Source: a virus. From it: a DNA stretch of 61,632 nt. The notes beneath the pieces are model-generated. The model was not told the DNA's origin, did not search any database, and worked only from the letters and a program-made list of their open reading frames with translations. Every line of letters begins with the position of its first letter. The first letter of the stretch is position 1. A program made the position numbers and the translations under genes. The stretch is taken from the IMG/VR virus record IMGVR_UViG_3300011116_000062, positions 1-61,632 of that record; one strand, 5' to 3'. This document shows positions 14,053 to 23,500 of this stretch, piece after piece.

Positions 14053-14269
14053 TGCAGGGCGTGTGCTATAAATTAACTCCGCTAAGCACAAGGCGTGAGT
14101 GTGTATTAGCGGGGAGTCTTACGTCACCCTCTCTGCTCCCCATGCGGATTCATAACACCGCTCAACCGCGTCTGTTGATGGCAGGACCAAACGATCATTG
14201 GGTCGCCTCCACCCTGAGCATCAGCCGTCTCGCCCACGTTACGGGCTTTAATTCTTAACGAGAACGGTC
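14053..14269 (+). other. Gene-free leader before the helicase, possible structured RNA
   Basis: These 217 bases separate two dense gene runs. A 68-codon GTG frame (14052-14258) exists, but its Ser/Thr/Leu/Arg-rich product is unlike its neighbours. An extended -10 promoter lies at 14064-14072. CTCCGCTAA (14077-14085) can pair with TTAGCGGGGAG (14106-14116), and the GGGGAG of that arm can instead pair with CTCCCC (14136-14141). Two mutually exclusive stems in a leader suggest an RNA switch or attenuator; this is inference. Confidence 0.5.
14064..14072 (+). promoter_or_regulatory. Extended -10 promoter (TGC-TATAAA)
   Basis: TGC followed by TATAAA fits an extended -10 element; I see no good -35. 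The predicted start near 14079 would put both hairpins in the 5' leader of the helicase operon. Confidence 0.5.
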
Positions 14270-15880
14270 ATGGAAATCGTTGAAAACACGCTTTTAAAAG
14301 TCACGGTTCCTTACAGTATTGCTGATTCAGCGATACAGTCGATTGAGAAGTGCGAACTGCTTGCAGAGTACGGCACCAACAGGCAGGTCGCTGTTTACTG
14401 GGGCCACGACGAGGCTGAGCGTCTCGCGCAAATCTTTGATGCAGGACAGCCCAACCCGAAGATTCCCGATGTGCCGTCACCTATCTTCCGTGACTACAAC
14501 TGGCCGGGAATCCACACACCGTTCAAGCACCAGAGGGACACAGCGTCCTTCCTCTCGCTACGACATCGCGCGTTCTGCTTCAACGAAGCAGGTACGGGTA
14601 AGACCTCCGCAGCAATCTGGGCCGCTGACTACCTCATGAATCTGGGGTTAGTCAAGAAAGCCCTCGTTATCTGTCCGCTATCAATCATGCAGTCCGCATG
14701 GCAAGCAGACATCTTCAAGACAGCAATGCACAGGACATGTGGGATTGCTCACGGGACAAGCCTCAAGCGTAAAAAAATCCTTGGTGAGAACTTTGATTTC
14801 ACCATCATCAACTACGACGGCACCCATGTCGTGTTTAAGGAATTGCAGGAAGCGCGGTTCGACCTGATCATCATTGATGAAGCCAACGCCTACAAGACCT
14901 CGACGACCCGACGTTGGAAGACCTTGGCTAAATTGATTACGCCAAGTACTCGGCTCTGGATGATGACGGGTACACCTGCATCGCAGTCGCCTGTCGATGC
15001 GTTCGGTCTGGCTAAACTTATCTCGCCACAGCGAGTGCCGAAGTTCTCCGGTGCATGGCGCGACAAGGTGATGTACCAACTGACCCGCTTCAAGTGGGCA
15101 CCGAAGGTCACCGCACAGCAAGAAGTTCATAGTGCCTTGCAACCTGCAATCAGGTTTACCAAGCGGGAGTGTCTGGATCTACCGGACGTTACATATCAGA
15201 CTCGTGAAGTACCTATGAGCCCGCAAGCAGCGAAGTTCTATAAAGAACTAAAGCAGCAAATGTTAATTGAAGCTGCTGGCGAACAGATCAGCGCAGTCAA
15301 CGCTGCGGCATCTCTCACTAAACTTTTACAGATCAGCGGCGGCGCTGCCTATACCGACAAGCATCAAGTCATCGAGTTTGACATCAAGCCAAGGCTTAGC
15401 GAACTCAAAGATGTGCTTGACGAAACGTCAAACAAGGTTGTAGTATTCGTTCCGTACATACACACAATTGATGTGGTCTGTAAATTCTTAGTTTCGGAGG
15501 GTGTTAGCAACGAGGTGATACAAGGCTCGGTCGCACCGCGTAGAAGAGCAGAGATCATATCTTTGTTCCAGACCGCAGAAGACCCGCGAGTGCTTGTGAT
15601 TCAGCCTCAATCAGCAGCGCACGGTATCACGCTGACTGCCGCAGACACGATTGTGTTCTGGTCTCCGGTGATGTCAGTCGAGACATACCTGCAATGTATC
15701 GGGCGGATTGATCGTGTAGGACAGCAGAACAAGATGACGGTTGTGCATCTCCAAGGCTCAGACGTAGAGCGGCGGATGTACAACCTGCTACAGGGCAAAG
15801 TAGATAGCCATCAGAAGTTGGTGGATCTCTACAAGCAAGAGTTGGGTGAAACAAACGATGAAGAAGTGGAGGATGTATGA
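14270..15880 (+). CDS. SNF2-type superfamily 2 helicase
   Basis: This 536-residue ATPase has Walker A at residues 105-112 (NEAGTGKT), a DExx box DEAN at 203-206, and the C-terminal arginine-finger motif Q475-CIGRIDRVGQ. These mark SNF2/SWI2 DNA translocases, which in phages remodel replication forks or strip proteins from DNA. There is no N- or C-terminal extra domain. The last codons overlap the next gene by 4 bases. Confidence 0.93.
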   Translation: MEIVENTLLKVTVPYSIADSAIQSIEKCELLAEYGTNRQVAVYWGHDEAERLAQIFDAGQPNPKIPDVPSPIFRDYNWPGIHTPFKHQRDTASFLSLRHRAFCFNEAGTGKTSAAIWAADYLMNLGLVKKALVICPLSIMQSAWQADIFKTAMHRTCGIAHGTSLKRKKILGENFDFTIINYDGTHVVFKELQEARFDLIIIDEANAYKTSTTRRWKTLAKLITPSTRLWMMTGTPASQSPVDAFGLAKLISPQRVPKFSGAWRDKVMYQLTRFKWAPKVTAQQEVHSALQPAIRFTKRECLDLPDVTYQTREVPMSPQAAKFYKELKQQMLIEAAGEQISAVNAAASLTKLLQISGGAAYTDKHQVIEFDIKPRLSELKDVLDETSNKVVVFVPYIHTIDVVCKFLVSEGVSNEVIQGSVAPRRRAEIISLFQTAEDPRVLVIQPQSAAHGITLTAADTIVFWSPVMSVETYLQCIGRIDRVGQQNKMTVVHLQGSDVERRMYNLLQGKVDSHQKLVDLYKQELGETNDEEVEDV

Positions 15881-16278
15881 GTTCGGTTAACACAGAGGAA
15901 TTGGTTGAAGCCTACATCGCGCTTCGTACTGAACGTGATTTGCTTCTCCGCGAGTATGAAGCCAAAGATGAAGTGTTGAAGGAGCAGATGTCTAAGTTGG
16001 AGGCCGCACTCCTCGATGTCTGCAACACCATCAACGCTGACAGTATCAAGACTAGTCATGGCACGGTGATGCGTAAGTTGAATGAACGCTTCTTCTGTCA
16101 AGACTGGGATAACTTCTATAACTTTGTTCTGAGCAACGAGGCTCCGCATCTGCTTGAGCGGCGCATCCATCAGAGCAACTTCAGGGAATTTTTGAATAGT
16201 CATGTCGCTGACGGGTTACCCCCCGGCATCAACGTGATGCGTGAATACGGCGTTTCAGTACGTAAAGCCAGCAAGTGA
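15877..16278 (+). CDS. Conserved protein between helicase and SSB-like gene
   Basis: This 133-residue protein starts in an ATGA overlap with the helicase. Residues 5-60 are a coiled coil. The second half (SHGTVMRKLNERFFCQDWD, then HQSNFREFLNSH) is more conserved-looking, and I recall it as a phage protein found beside ssDNA-binding proteins. It may be a mediator or inhibitor acting at the fork. A Gam-like role was considered but cannot be supported. Confidence 0.8.
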   Translation: MSSVNTEELVEAYIALRTERDLLLREYEAKDEVLKEQMSKLEAALLDVCNTINADSIKTSHGTVMRKLNERFFCQDWDNFYNFVLSNEAPHLLERRIHQSNFREFLNSHVADGLPPGINVMREYGVSVRKASK

Positions 16279-16285
16279 GGTTTGT

Positions 16286-17152
16286 ATGAGCAACGATATC
16301 ATTGCAAGTTTGAAGAACGAACTCGCCATCTCAGGTGGCGTTGACGATGACACCCGTGCAGTAGCCGGTGGCGGCGGTGGCGGTGGAATCAAGCGCATCT
16401 CCATCAAGGGTGGCGTGTTCCGCAAGTACGCAGGTGGCAAGGAGATTGGTGCCATCGAAGACCGGCACATGAACGTCATCTTCGTGAAGATGGCCCACAA
16501 CCCGAGCCGTACTTATTACTCTGGGTCGTACAAGGAAGGCGAGAAGACTTCGCCTATCTGTTGGTCATCCGATTCCAAGACCCCCGACGCAGAGGTCAAG
16601 AACCCACAGGCTTCCGCGTGTGAGAAGTGCCAATGGTCTGTGAAGGGCAGCGGTCAGGGCGGCAGCGGCACCGGGTGCCGTCTCTCGTGGAGAACTGCTG
16701 TTGTTCTTCCGCAGGATCCGGGCGGTGATGTGATGCAGTTGTCACTCCCCGCTACGTCTGCCTTCGGTAAGGAAGAGGGTGGCAAGTGGCCGTTCCGTCC
16801 CTACATTCAGATGCTTGCTAACAACAACATCTCGGCGGGTCGTGTCATCACCAAGATGCAGTTCGACACCAAGTCGCCTGTGCCGAAGTTGTTGTTCTCG
16901 CCTGTTGCTCCGGTTCCTCAAGAGGATGTAGATACCGTCCTGCGCCAGAAGGAGTCGAACGCGGCTGAGATGGCTGTCAAGATGACGGTGTTTCAGGCTG
17001 ACGAAAACGGCAACGGGTCGAGCAGCGCGAAGGAATCTGACGGTGAAGTCGAGGTTGCTCAGCCCATCCTGCGCGAGTCTGCTAAGAAGACGGAGGCGGC
17101 TGCTCCTGCGGCAGATGTCTCTGACATCGTAAAGAAGTGGTCTAAGAAGTAA
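16286..17152 (+). CDS. Probable single-stranded-DNA-binding protein
   Basis: This 288-residue protein starts at the ATG at 16286; upstream in-frame starts lie within the previous gene. A Gly-rich stretch at about 27-34 precedes strand-rich sequence (GGIKRISIKGGVFRKY). Four cysteines at 92, 112, 115 and 131 could bind zinc. The C-terminus is Ala/Glu-rich and ends DIVKKWSKK. Position between helicase and primase, and similarity in layout to remembered phage SSBs, support the call. The tail lacks the acidic tip of classic SSBs. Confidence 0.65.
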   Translation: MSNDIIASLKNELAISGGVDDDTRAVAGGGGGGGIKRISIKGGVFRKYAGGKEIGAIEDRHMNVIFVKMAHNPSRTYYSGSYKEGEKTSPICWSSDSKTPDAEVKNPQASACEKCQWSVKGSGQGGSGTGCRLSWRTAVVLPQDPGGDVMQLSLPATSAFGKEEGGKWPFRPYIQMLANNNISAGRVITKMQFDTKSPVPKLLFSPVAPVPQEDVDTVLRQKESNAAEMAVKMTVFQADENGNGSSSAKESDGEVEVAQPILRESAKKTEAAAPAADVSDIVKKWSKK

Positions 17153-17161
17153 GGAGTCGAT

Positions 17162-17473
17162 ATGCCTCGTTCATACGACTACAAGTTCCTTTTGCAACTG
17201 CAAAAGTCAGACCCTACCCGCTTGGGGGTGAAACTTGGCCGCGTGTGCGTCGAGGCTAACCTTCCTGCGGCTTACGTGGCTAAAGTTCTTGAGACTTCCC
17301 GCACCACGGTTTACTCGTGGTTCCGAGGTCAGGGCGTACGCGAAGAGCGTAGGGCCAGAGTAGAGACGTTCATTGATCTGGTTGAGAGAGACATGAAAGA
17401 AGGAGTCCTTCCTGCCTCGACCATACTCGATGCGAAACTCTACTTGCGAGAACTTAGCGGAGGTCTGGTTTGA
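17162..17473 (+). CDS. Helix-turn-helix DNA-binding protein
   Basis: This 103-residue protein has an HTH at about 38-60 (AAYVAKVLETSRTTVYSWFR), followed by a helical tail. The strong recognition helix suggests sequence-specific binding. It sits just before a terminator, and a partial inverted repeat TTGAC-N11-GTCAA (17470-17490) overlaps its stop. It may control the operon junction or the palindromes in the control region. It lacks the extra domains of a classical lysogeny repressor. Confidence 0.82.
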   Translation: MPRSYDYKFLLQLQKSDPTRLGVKLGRVCVEANLPAAYVAKVLETSRTTVYSWFRGQGVREERRARVETFIDLVERDMKEGVLPASTILDAKLYLRELSGGLV

Positions 17474-17490
17474 CCTAACCGGCTAGTCAA
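17470..17490. promoter_or_regulatory. Inverted repeat TTGAC-N11-GTCAA
   Basis: The arms flank the stop of the HTH gene and precede the terminator. It is a possible operator for that protein, with low confidence because the arms are only five bases. Confidence 0.3.
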
Positions 17491-17498
17491 TGACTGTT

Positions 17499-17527
17499 GG
17501 CGGGGGACCGCAGACCCCGCCTTTTTT
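17499..17527 (+). terminator. Rho-independent terminator after the HTH gene
   Basis: GGCGGGG (17499-17505) pairs with CCCCGCC (17515-17521) around a 9-base loop and is followed by six T. It is a strong plus-strand terminator 14 bases before the primase start, so the primase needs read-through or its own promoter. Confidence 0.85.
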
Positions 17528-17541
17528 ATCTGTGGGCGGTC

Positions 17542-20367
17542 ATGAGAAAACAATTTTATGAGAAAGCATTACCGTCGCAGGGCGTCTACTGTATATCTGG
17601 AATCGACAAGAACGGAAAAATAATCAATCGGTTCGCAGAGACGCTTGGCGATCTCTTAACAACCATAGAGAGGATTGAAAGTGATCAGAACGTATTCGTA
17701 GCACTCAACACATTCAACGGGTACAGCCGTAAGGCTGAGTATGCAATCTACTGCAAGTCATTCTTCGTCGATCTGGACGTAGGGGCAGGCAACCCGAAGA
17801 AGTATCCTAGCAAGGAGGCAGCACTCGCTGACCTCGCGGACTTCGTGCTGCTGAAAGAACTACCGCCACCTGTACGGGTGGATTCGGGTACGGGCATCCA
17901 TGCCTACTGGCTGTTCGATAGGGACGTGCCAACCGAGGAGTGGCGGACCTACGCAGGCAAGTTCAAACAACTCTGTTTAGATCATCTCAAGATTGACCCG
18001 GCGGTCACGGCTGACGCCGCCCGTATCTTGCGGTGTCCAGAATCCAACAATTACAAGACCGACCCACCGAGCCGCAGTCGGTTTCTCGACACCGAGCTCT
18101 TCGAATACAGTTTCGATGAATTCAAGGAGTACCTTGGCAAGGAGGAGCCGACCACTAACTCCATCCTTGATTCCATCCCGAAGGGCATGGATGAGGATAC
18201 CAAGCGTATCGCCAAGTTAGATAACTACGAGACCACGTTCCAAGACATCGCAGAAAAGAGTCTGAGCGATCAAGGGTGCGCTCAGATTAAGAACATCTTG
18301 GTCAATTCCAAGATGCTAGAAGAACCGTTGTGGTACGCAGGGTTGTCCATCGCCCGTCATTGCACGGACTGGGAGACTGCCATCCACTTAATGTCTGAAG
18401 ACCATCCTGAGTACAACCATGAAGCAACTATTCGTAAGGCTAATCAAGCGTTTGGCAAGCCGTTTTCCTGTGAGAAGTTCAACGAACTCAACCCATCAGG
18501 ATGCGCTGAATGCCCCTTGCGGGGAAGAATCACTAATCCTCTTGCAGTTGGACGACGACTTAAAGAAGCCGCGCCAGAAGAACTTACCCCGCAGGACTCA
18601 GTTCGGATCTCGCAGAATCCCGAAGAAGTTCCGAGTCTACCGCAGTTCTTACTACCCTATGTACGAGGACGAGAGTCAGGAGGAATCTTCTTCGTCCCTC
18701 CTTCCAAAGTAGATGAGGATGGGGTCAGGTGGCAGGATGAGCCTGTCTGCATAAGCCAGAACGACTTGGCTCCGTTCAAGCGAATGTTCAGTCCTGCGGA
18801 TGGCGACTGCCTCATGGTGCGTCACGCCATGAAGAACGACCCGACACGTGAGTTCATCCTACCGATGAAGCATGTGTATGCGACGGACAAGTTCAAGGAG
18901 ATTCTGAGCAGCAACAGCGTAATGTTCCTGCCAGCGCACACGAATCACTTGGCTAACTACTTTATCAAGTGGAATCAGTACCTACAAAACATGGATAAGG
19001 CGGAAATCATGCACATGCAGATGGGATGGACAGAAACCAACGACTCTTTCGTTATCGGTCTCAACGAGATCACTAGCAAGGGTGAGGAACGTAAGGCAGC
19101 GGCTAGTCCGTTGGTCCGTAACATTTCTAAACTACTCAAGCCGCAGGGTGACTACGATGTCTGGAAGCGGTCGGCCAACGCACTTGACGAGCGTGGATTT
19201 GAGATGCACCTGTTCGCTCTGCTGTGTGGGCTTGGCTCTCCGCTGATGCGGCTGACCTCCACTAGCGGTGTGATGGTCTCGTTCACTAGCGTCGAGACAG
19301 GCAATGCCAAGACGGGTGCCATGTATGCAGGGCTGTCGGTCTGGGGAGACCCGAAGGAACTCAGCGTGGTGGACGGCAACGCTACGGATAACGCCTTCAT
19401 CGGTAGATTGCTTAATCTCAAGAACATCTTCTTCGGGATTGATGAAGCCAGCAACATCGACCCAGAGCAACTATCCAAGTTGATCCACCGTATCTCTCAG
19501 GGCAAGGCCAAGATACGTATGCAGAGTTCGGTCAACGCCGAGCGCGACCTTGAGATGACTGCATCGCTCATCGCCATGGTGACATCGAACCATCCGATGT
19601 ACGAGAAGTTGCAGAAGATTAAGGCAAGCCCGGACGGCGAAGTTGCGCGTCTTGTGGAGTTTGTTATCGAGCGCCCCATGCCTCTCGTAGTCAATCCTAG
19701 CAGGGGCCGAGAGATATTCGATGAGTTCCGTTACAACTACGGACATGCGGGGCCGGAGTTCGTCAAGGAGTTCTTCCGCATCGGTGAGGATCAAGTCAAA
19801 GTCATGATGGCAGCGTGGCAGGACAGGTTCCGCAAGGACTTCGGCAACGATACTGGCTACCGCTTCTACGAGAACCTCATCAAGGCAGCGTTCACGGCAG
19901 GCGAAATCTCAGTAAACGCAGGCATCTTGAACGTTGATTTGGACAAGGCTTATACGAAGGTTGTATCGAAGATGCTGGAGATCCGTGACAGCACGGCTCA
20001 CATCAATCAGAACGATTACAAGAACCTGCTTGGTGAGTACAGCAACAAAAATCAATCTTCGTTTCTGTTCATGGACGGGGAGAAGATGATCAACACCTAC
20101 GAGCCGCGGCAACTGATTGGGCGTATCGACGTGAATACAGGGATGTACTACGTATCCCGTACCGAGTTCAAGAAGTATCTGGCTGAGTTAAACATCAGCG
20201 CCCGACAGTTTGAGATGGTGATGAAGGCTGAGAAGATACTTGTTGGCGCTGAGAAGAAGCGTCTTGGCGCAGGTTGGAAAGGCGGCTCTACGTTCCATCC
20301 CATCTGGGTATATGCTTTCAAGACGGATAACGCTGAGGCGTTGGTGAATGAACTCAATAAGGCTTGA
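17542..20367 (+). CDS. Primase-helicase (AEP-type primase, DUF927-like ATPase)
   Basis: This 941-residue protein probably primes and unwinds DNA at the fork. The N-terminal domain has D77 and D79 in FFVDLDV and H120 in GTGIHAYW, the catalytic DxD and H of archaeo-eukaryotic primases, followed by TADAARILRCP. The C-terminal part has a Walker A-like loop near residue 587 (TGNAKT, lacking the usual GK) and a Walker B-like FGIDEA near 630-636. The ATG at 17542 is preferred over earlier starts, which lie within the terminator hairpin. Confidence 0.88.
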   Translation: MRKQFYEKALPSQGVYCISGIDKNGKIINRFAETLGDLLTTIERIESDQNVFVALNTFNGYSRKAEYAIYCKSFFVDLDVGAGNPKKYPSKEAALADLADFVLLKELPPPVRVDSGTGIHAYWLFDRDVPTEEWRTYAGKFKQLCLDHLKIDPAVTADAARILRCPESNNYKTDPPSRSRFLDTELFEYSFDEFKEYLGKEEPTTNSILDSIPKGMDEDTKRIAKLDNYETTFQDIAEKSLSDQGCAQIKNILVNSKMLEEPLWYAGLSIARHCTDWETAIHLMSEDHPEYNHEATIRKANQAFGKPFSCEKFNELNPSGCAECPLRGRITNPLAVGRRLKEAAPEELTPQDSVRISQNPEEVPSLPQFLLPYVRGRESGGIFFVPPSKVDEDGVRWQDEPVCISQNDLAPFKRMFSPADGDCLMVRHAMKNDPTREFILPMKHVYATDKFKEILSSNSVMFLPAHTNHLANYFIKWNQYLQNMDKAEIMHMQMGWTETNDSFVIGLNEITSKGEERKAAASPLVRNISKLLKPQGDYDVWKRSANALDERGFEMHLFALLCGLGSPLMRLTSTSGVMVSFTSVETGNAKTGAMYAGLSVWGDPKELSVVDGNATDNAFIGRLLNLKNIFFGIDEASNIDPEQLSKLIHRISQGKAKIRMQSSVNAERDLEMTASLIAMVTSNHPMYEKLQKIKASPDGEVARLVEFVIERPMPLVVNPSRGREIFDEFRYNYGHAGPEFVKEFFRIGEDQVKVMMAAWQDRFRKDFGNDTGYRFYENLIKAAFTAGEISVNAGILNVDLDKAYTKVVSKMLEIRDSTAHINQNDYKNLLGEYSNKNQSSFLFMDGEKMINTYEPRQLIGRIDVNTGMYYVSRTEFKKYLAELNISARQFEMVMKAEKILVGAEKKRLGAGWKGGSTFHPIWVYAFKTDNAEALVNELNKA

Positions 20368-20554
20368 GGAACCCGAGTGGCTACTGCCGTTTGAGTTCAT
20401 GCAGATAGGCGACAGTTTCTTTGTGCCTACTCTCAAGCCCATGGAGATGCTATACATCATCGACACCCGGTCGAAGGTCGCCAAGGTTAAGGTGAAGGCT
20501 TACACCTCGTCCAAGGATGGACGCCTCGGGGTGCGTGTATGGCGCGTACGTTAG
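20348..20554 (+). CDS. Small protein at the end of the early block
   Basis: This 68-residue protein starts inside the end of the primase gene (20-base overlap). Its strand-rich pattern (GDSFFVPTLK, MLYIIDT, KVKVKAYTS, GVRVWRVR) suggests a small beta fold. The stop overlaps the stop of the convergent late gene by 4 bases. It resembles small proteins seen beside phage primases; function is unknown. Confidence 0.75.
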   Translation: MNSIRLEEPEWLLPFEFMQIGDSFFVPTLKPMEMLYIIDTRSKVAKVKVKAYTSSKDGRLGVRVWRVR

Positions 20555-23500
20555 GTTTCTGGCTCTATCCCGTAGAGTTTGAACGTATCAATCATGTTCC
20601 GCTTGGCAAGGTTCTGCATCCGGGTGTTCTCCTTGAGCAGGTCGCGGCGCTGCTGCTGGTTGAACTGCGAAGACAGCCGGATGTACTTCGCTTGCTCCTG
20701 TAGTGACTTCAACTGATCATTGATTGCATGATTGTAGAAATCCACGATCTCGATGTCAGTCGGATACTTTTCAAGATACCGCCTGAAGGCATCAGGGCGC
20801 AGTTCCAGAGACTTGAGTAGTCGCTGCTTCTGCTCAACCTGCTCCTTCACATCCTGATACTGCCGAGCATCATAGTTTGACCGGGTGCCGATAAAACTAT
20901 CAAGCGGCACAAGGGTACGGTCTAGGTCATCTATGCTACGCAGTTCGCGCTGTCCGCTGGCAAACAATTTGAGATCATATGTGGCAGAAGCAACGCGATT
21001 AAGAGCATCAGCATAGTTAGTAGCCCAGAAGTACATGCTGTTCGGGCTGACTTCCACGTTGGTGAAGTCGAAGAAGTTCCGCGCCATGTCCTTGTACAGA
21101 TCAGGCACGTTGCTGCCGCCGGTAAAGACATCGCTGTATCGGCTCTGACGGTTGTTATAGATCTCGTTACCGAGGTTGTCGGTGTTCATTGCGTACTCTA
21201 CGACGGGTCGCAAAGCAGACGGTGTTACCGAGTCAACAAGGAAGCCGGTGAAGTTATCGAAGACGTTGATGTTTGACTTGGGTATCGGAATGAACGAGTC
21301 AAACGCTATGTTGATAATGTTAGCCGTGAAGTCCTTAAAGGATTCGTTACCAGCAGCCAATGCTGCGACCTGCGCTCCCATAGCGCCAAAAGCCGAGATA
21401 CCAAAGCCCCACGGGATCTGAAGGAACGTGTCCTTACCAAGTATCGGAAGTCTGGCGTAACGAGTCCACCGCGCCATGTCGTCCGTGGCTACAGAGTTTC
21501 GACCTTGCTCGTCATCGTCCGCACCAGCCAGAGCAAGACTATAAAGGAATGCACCGGCAGCAGCCGTCGCAAAGATGGTGTACTGCGCTCGACGCTTGTT
21601 CTCTTTGTAGTTATTCAGGAACCGCTTGGACGCTTCAGGATTGTCCCTGATGGACGCCGGAGCCTTGGACAACGCAGTCTTCTCATCAACAAGTGCAGGC
21701 ATGATCGCGTCGATGGCACGCACCGCACCTGTCGCACCCGCACGGAAGAACATGAACAGCGCACCAGCCTCACGCCCTGCCGTACCAATCAGTCGGAAGT
21801 TGGCAAGGTTTTTAGCGAAGGACGCAGCCTCGGTCCTAGCAGCCTGCTCGATCTGCGCGGTCTCCTGAGCGTTAGGGGAACGCTTGTTCTTGTCACGGAA
21901 CTCCTGCTTCAGCCGAGCCATGACGTTGCCCTTCATCACGCCGTACGCAGCCACGCGACTCGTGAATTCGAAAGCGTCGTTATATATGTCAGCCCACTTT
22001 TGGATGGCTTCTTTAGTTTTATCGTAAGGGCTAACTCCTTTCGGGCCGATCAAAGCCTCTAGTTCATTAGCCTGTGCCTGCATACTGTAGATTTGCTGAT
22101 AAGTAGTCCGACCACCTTCCTGCATCCACTCAATCACATCGTTGTAGAACGGGTCGGTCTTAGCAAGCTTCTCCAGTTCAGCAATCTTTCCTTCGTTGAG
22201 AAGTTTGGAAACGTTACCAGACTTGTGCAGACCGCCCTTCATCACGTTGCGGAACAACGCATCAGCCAGATACGTAGCCGCTTCCTTACCGCCCACGTCG
22301 GCAGAGATAGCCAGCGTGTTGGTGAAGATGTCACGAGGGAAGTTGAGCGGGGCGAACGACGGGTTGTATCGGGTATGCATCTGGCCAAAGAAGCCGGTGA
22401 TGTTGTTACCCCATCTAACTCCCAAGTTATCCACCTGATACGGACGGCGGATAGACTCCAAGAAGTCTATGTCTTTATTGGCGATCTCATAGACCTCGAT
22501 GTTGCCAGCGTCGTTGTAGTGGAACAGTTTGTTCTTGCCCTTGAACTTCTTAAAATCGAAGTCTTTGTCAAGGTAACGCTGCTCGTGGGTCACTTCGGCT
22601 ACCTTACGACCGCTGACGTGCCCCTGTTCAATAAGGTTCTTAACGGCCTCCGTTACACCGGCACGGCCAGCGCGGGAGGCTGCATACAACGCGTCGGAGA
22701 GAGACTGAAGGACTGAGTTGTCGGCTTCGGACTCACGACCTTCCATGGCTTGATCCGCATCAGCAAACTCACCGCTGATGCGTACATCGTTAGGATCAGT
22801 CATCTCTGCTTCAGCACGCACCTTGGTACCCGGCACACCCTTGAACGGCGTGTAGTGCTTGAAGTCGTAGAAGGCGACGATGTTATCAACCGGCTTGGTC
22901 CAATACTTCGCCATGCGGTTGAGTTCGGCAGTTACATTCTGCACGTCCTCGATAGCCTTAATCGCCGCTTCTGCAGGCGGCTTCTGCGTGCCCAAAGCGT
23001 TGAACGTGTTGGCCCACTTAGCAATGAATGCAGGGCTGTATCCACCAAGAACGTTGTACTGCTCGTCATTGATGTCCGTAGACATCGGCTTGCCTTCTTT
23101 CTTAATCGGGCTAGCACCGAGCGGATCAAGGTTGTTTTTATCAGATACGAGCGCCTTCAGCAGCTTGTGTAACTGCTTAGCCTGTCCATTGCTAACAAGA
23201 TCATTACCCGGCTTGACGAGGGCGCGGAGGATACTGTCACGTAATTCGGCAGGGCTTATCTGGATAGTGCGCCCGTTAGAGTCACGGAAAGCCCGACGCT
23301 TAGTGCTAAGCGGTACGTAACGCATGAACATGATCATGCGGCGCTCCGGCTCATGCAGGACGATTCGGAACCGGTCAAGTTCCTCGATGGCCTGATCTGT
23401 AGTCAGGTTACGCGACCTAGCGTACTTTTCGATGGCCTTATACGCACGGTCCATCGGCCCCTTGAGCATGGTCGAGGTGAGCCAAGCAGCCTTATCCTGA

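Noticed and set aside
14052-14258. 68-codon GTG frame before the helicase
   Set aside because: Its composition differs from neighbouring proteins, and the region has promoter and hairpin features. It is kept as a leader; it could be revived by conservation data.
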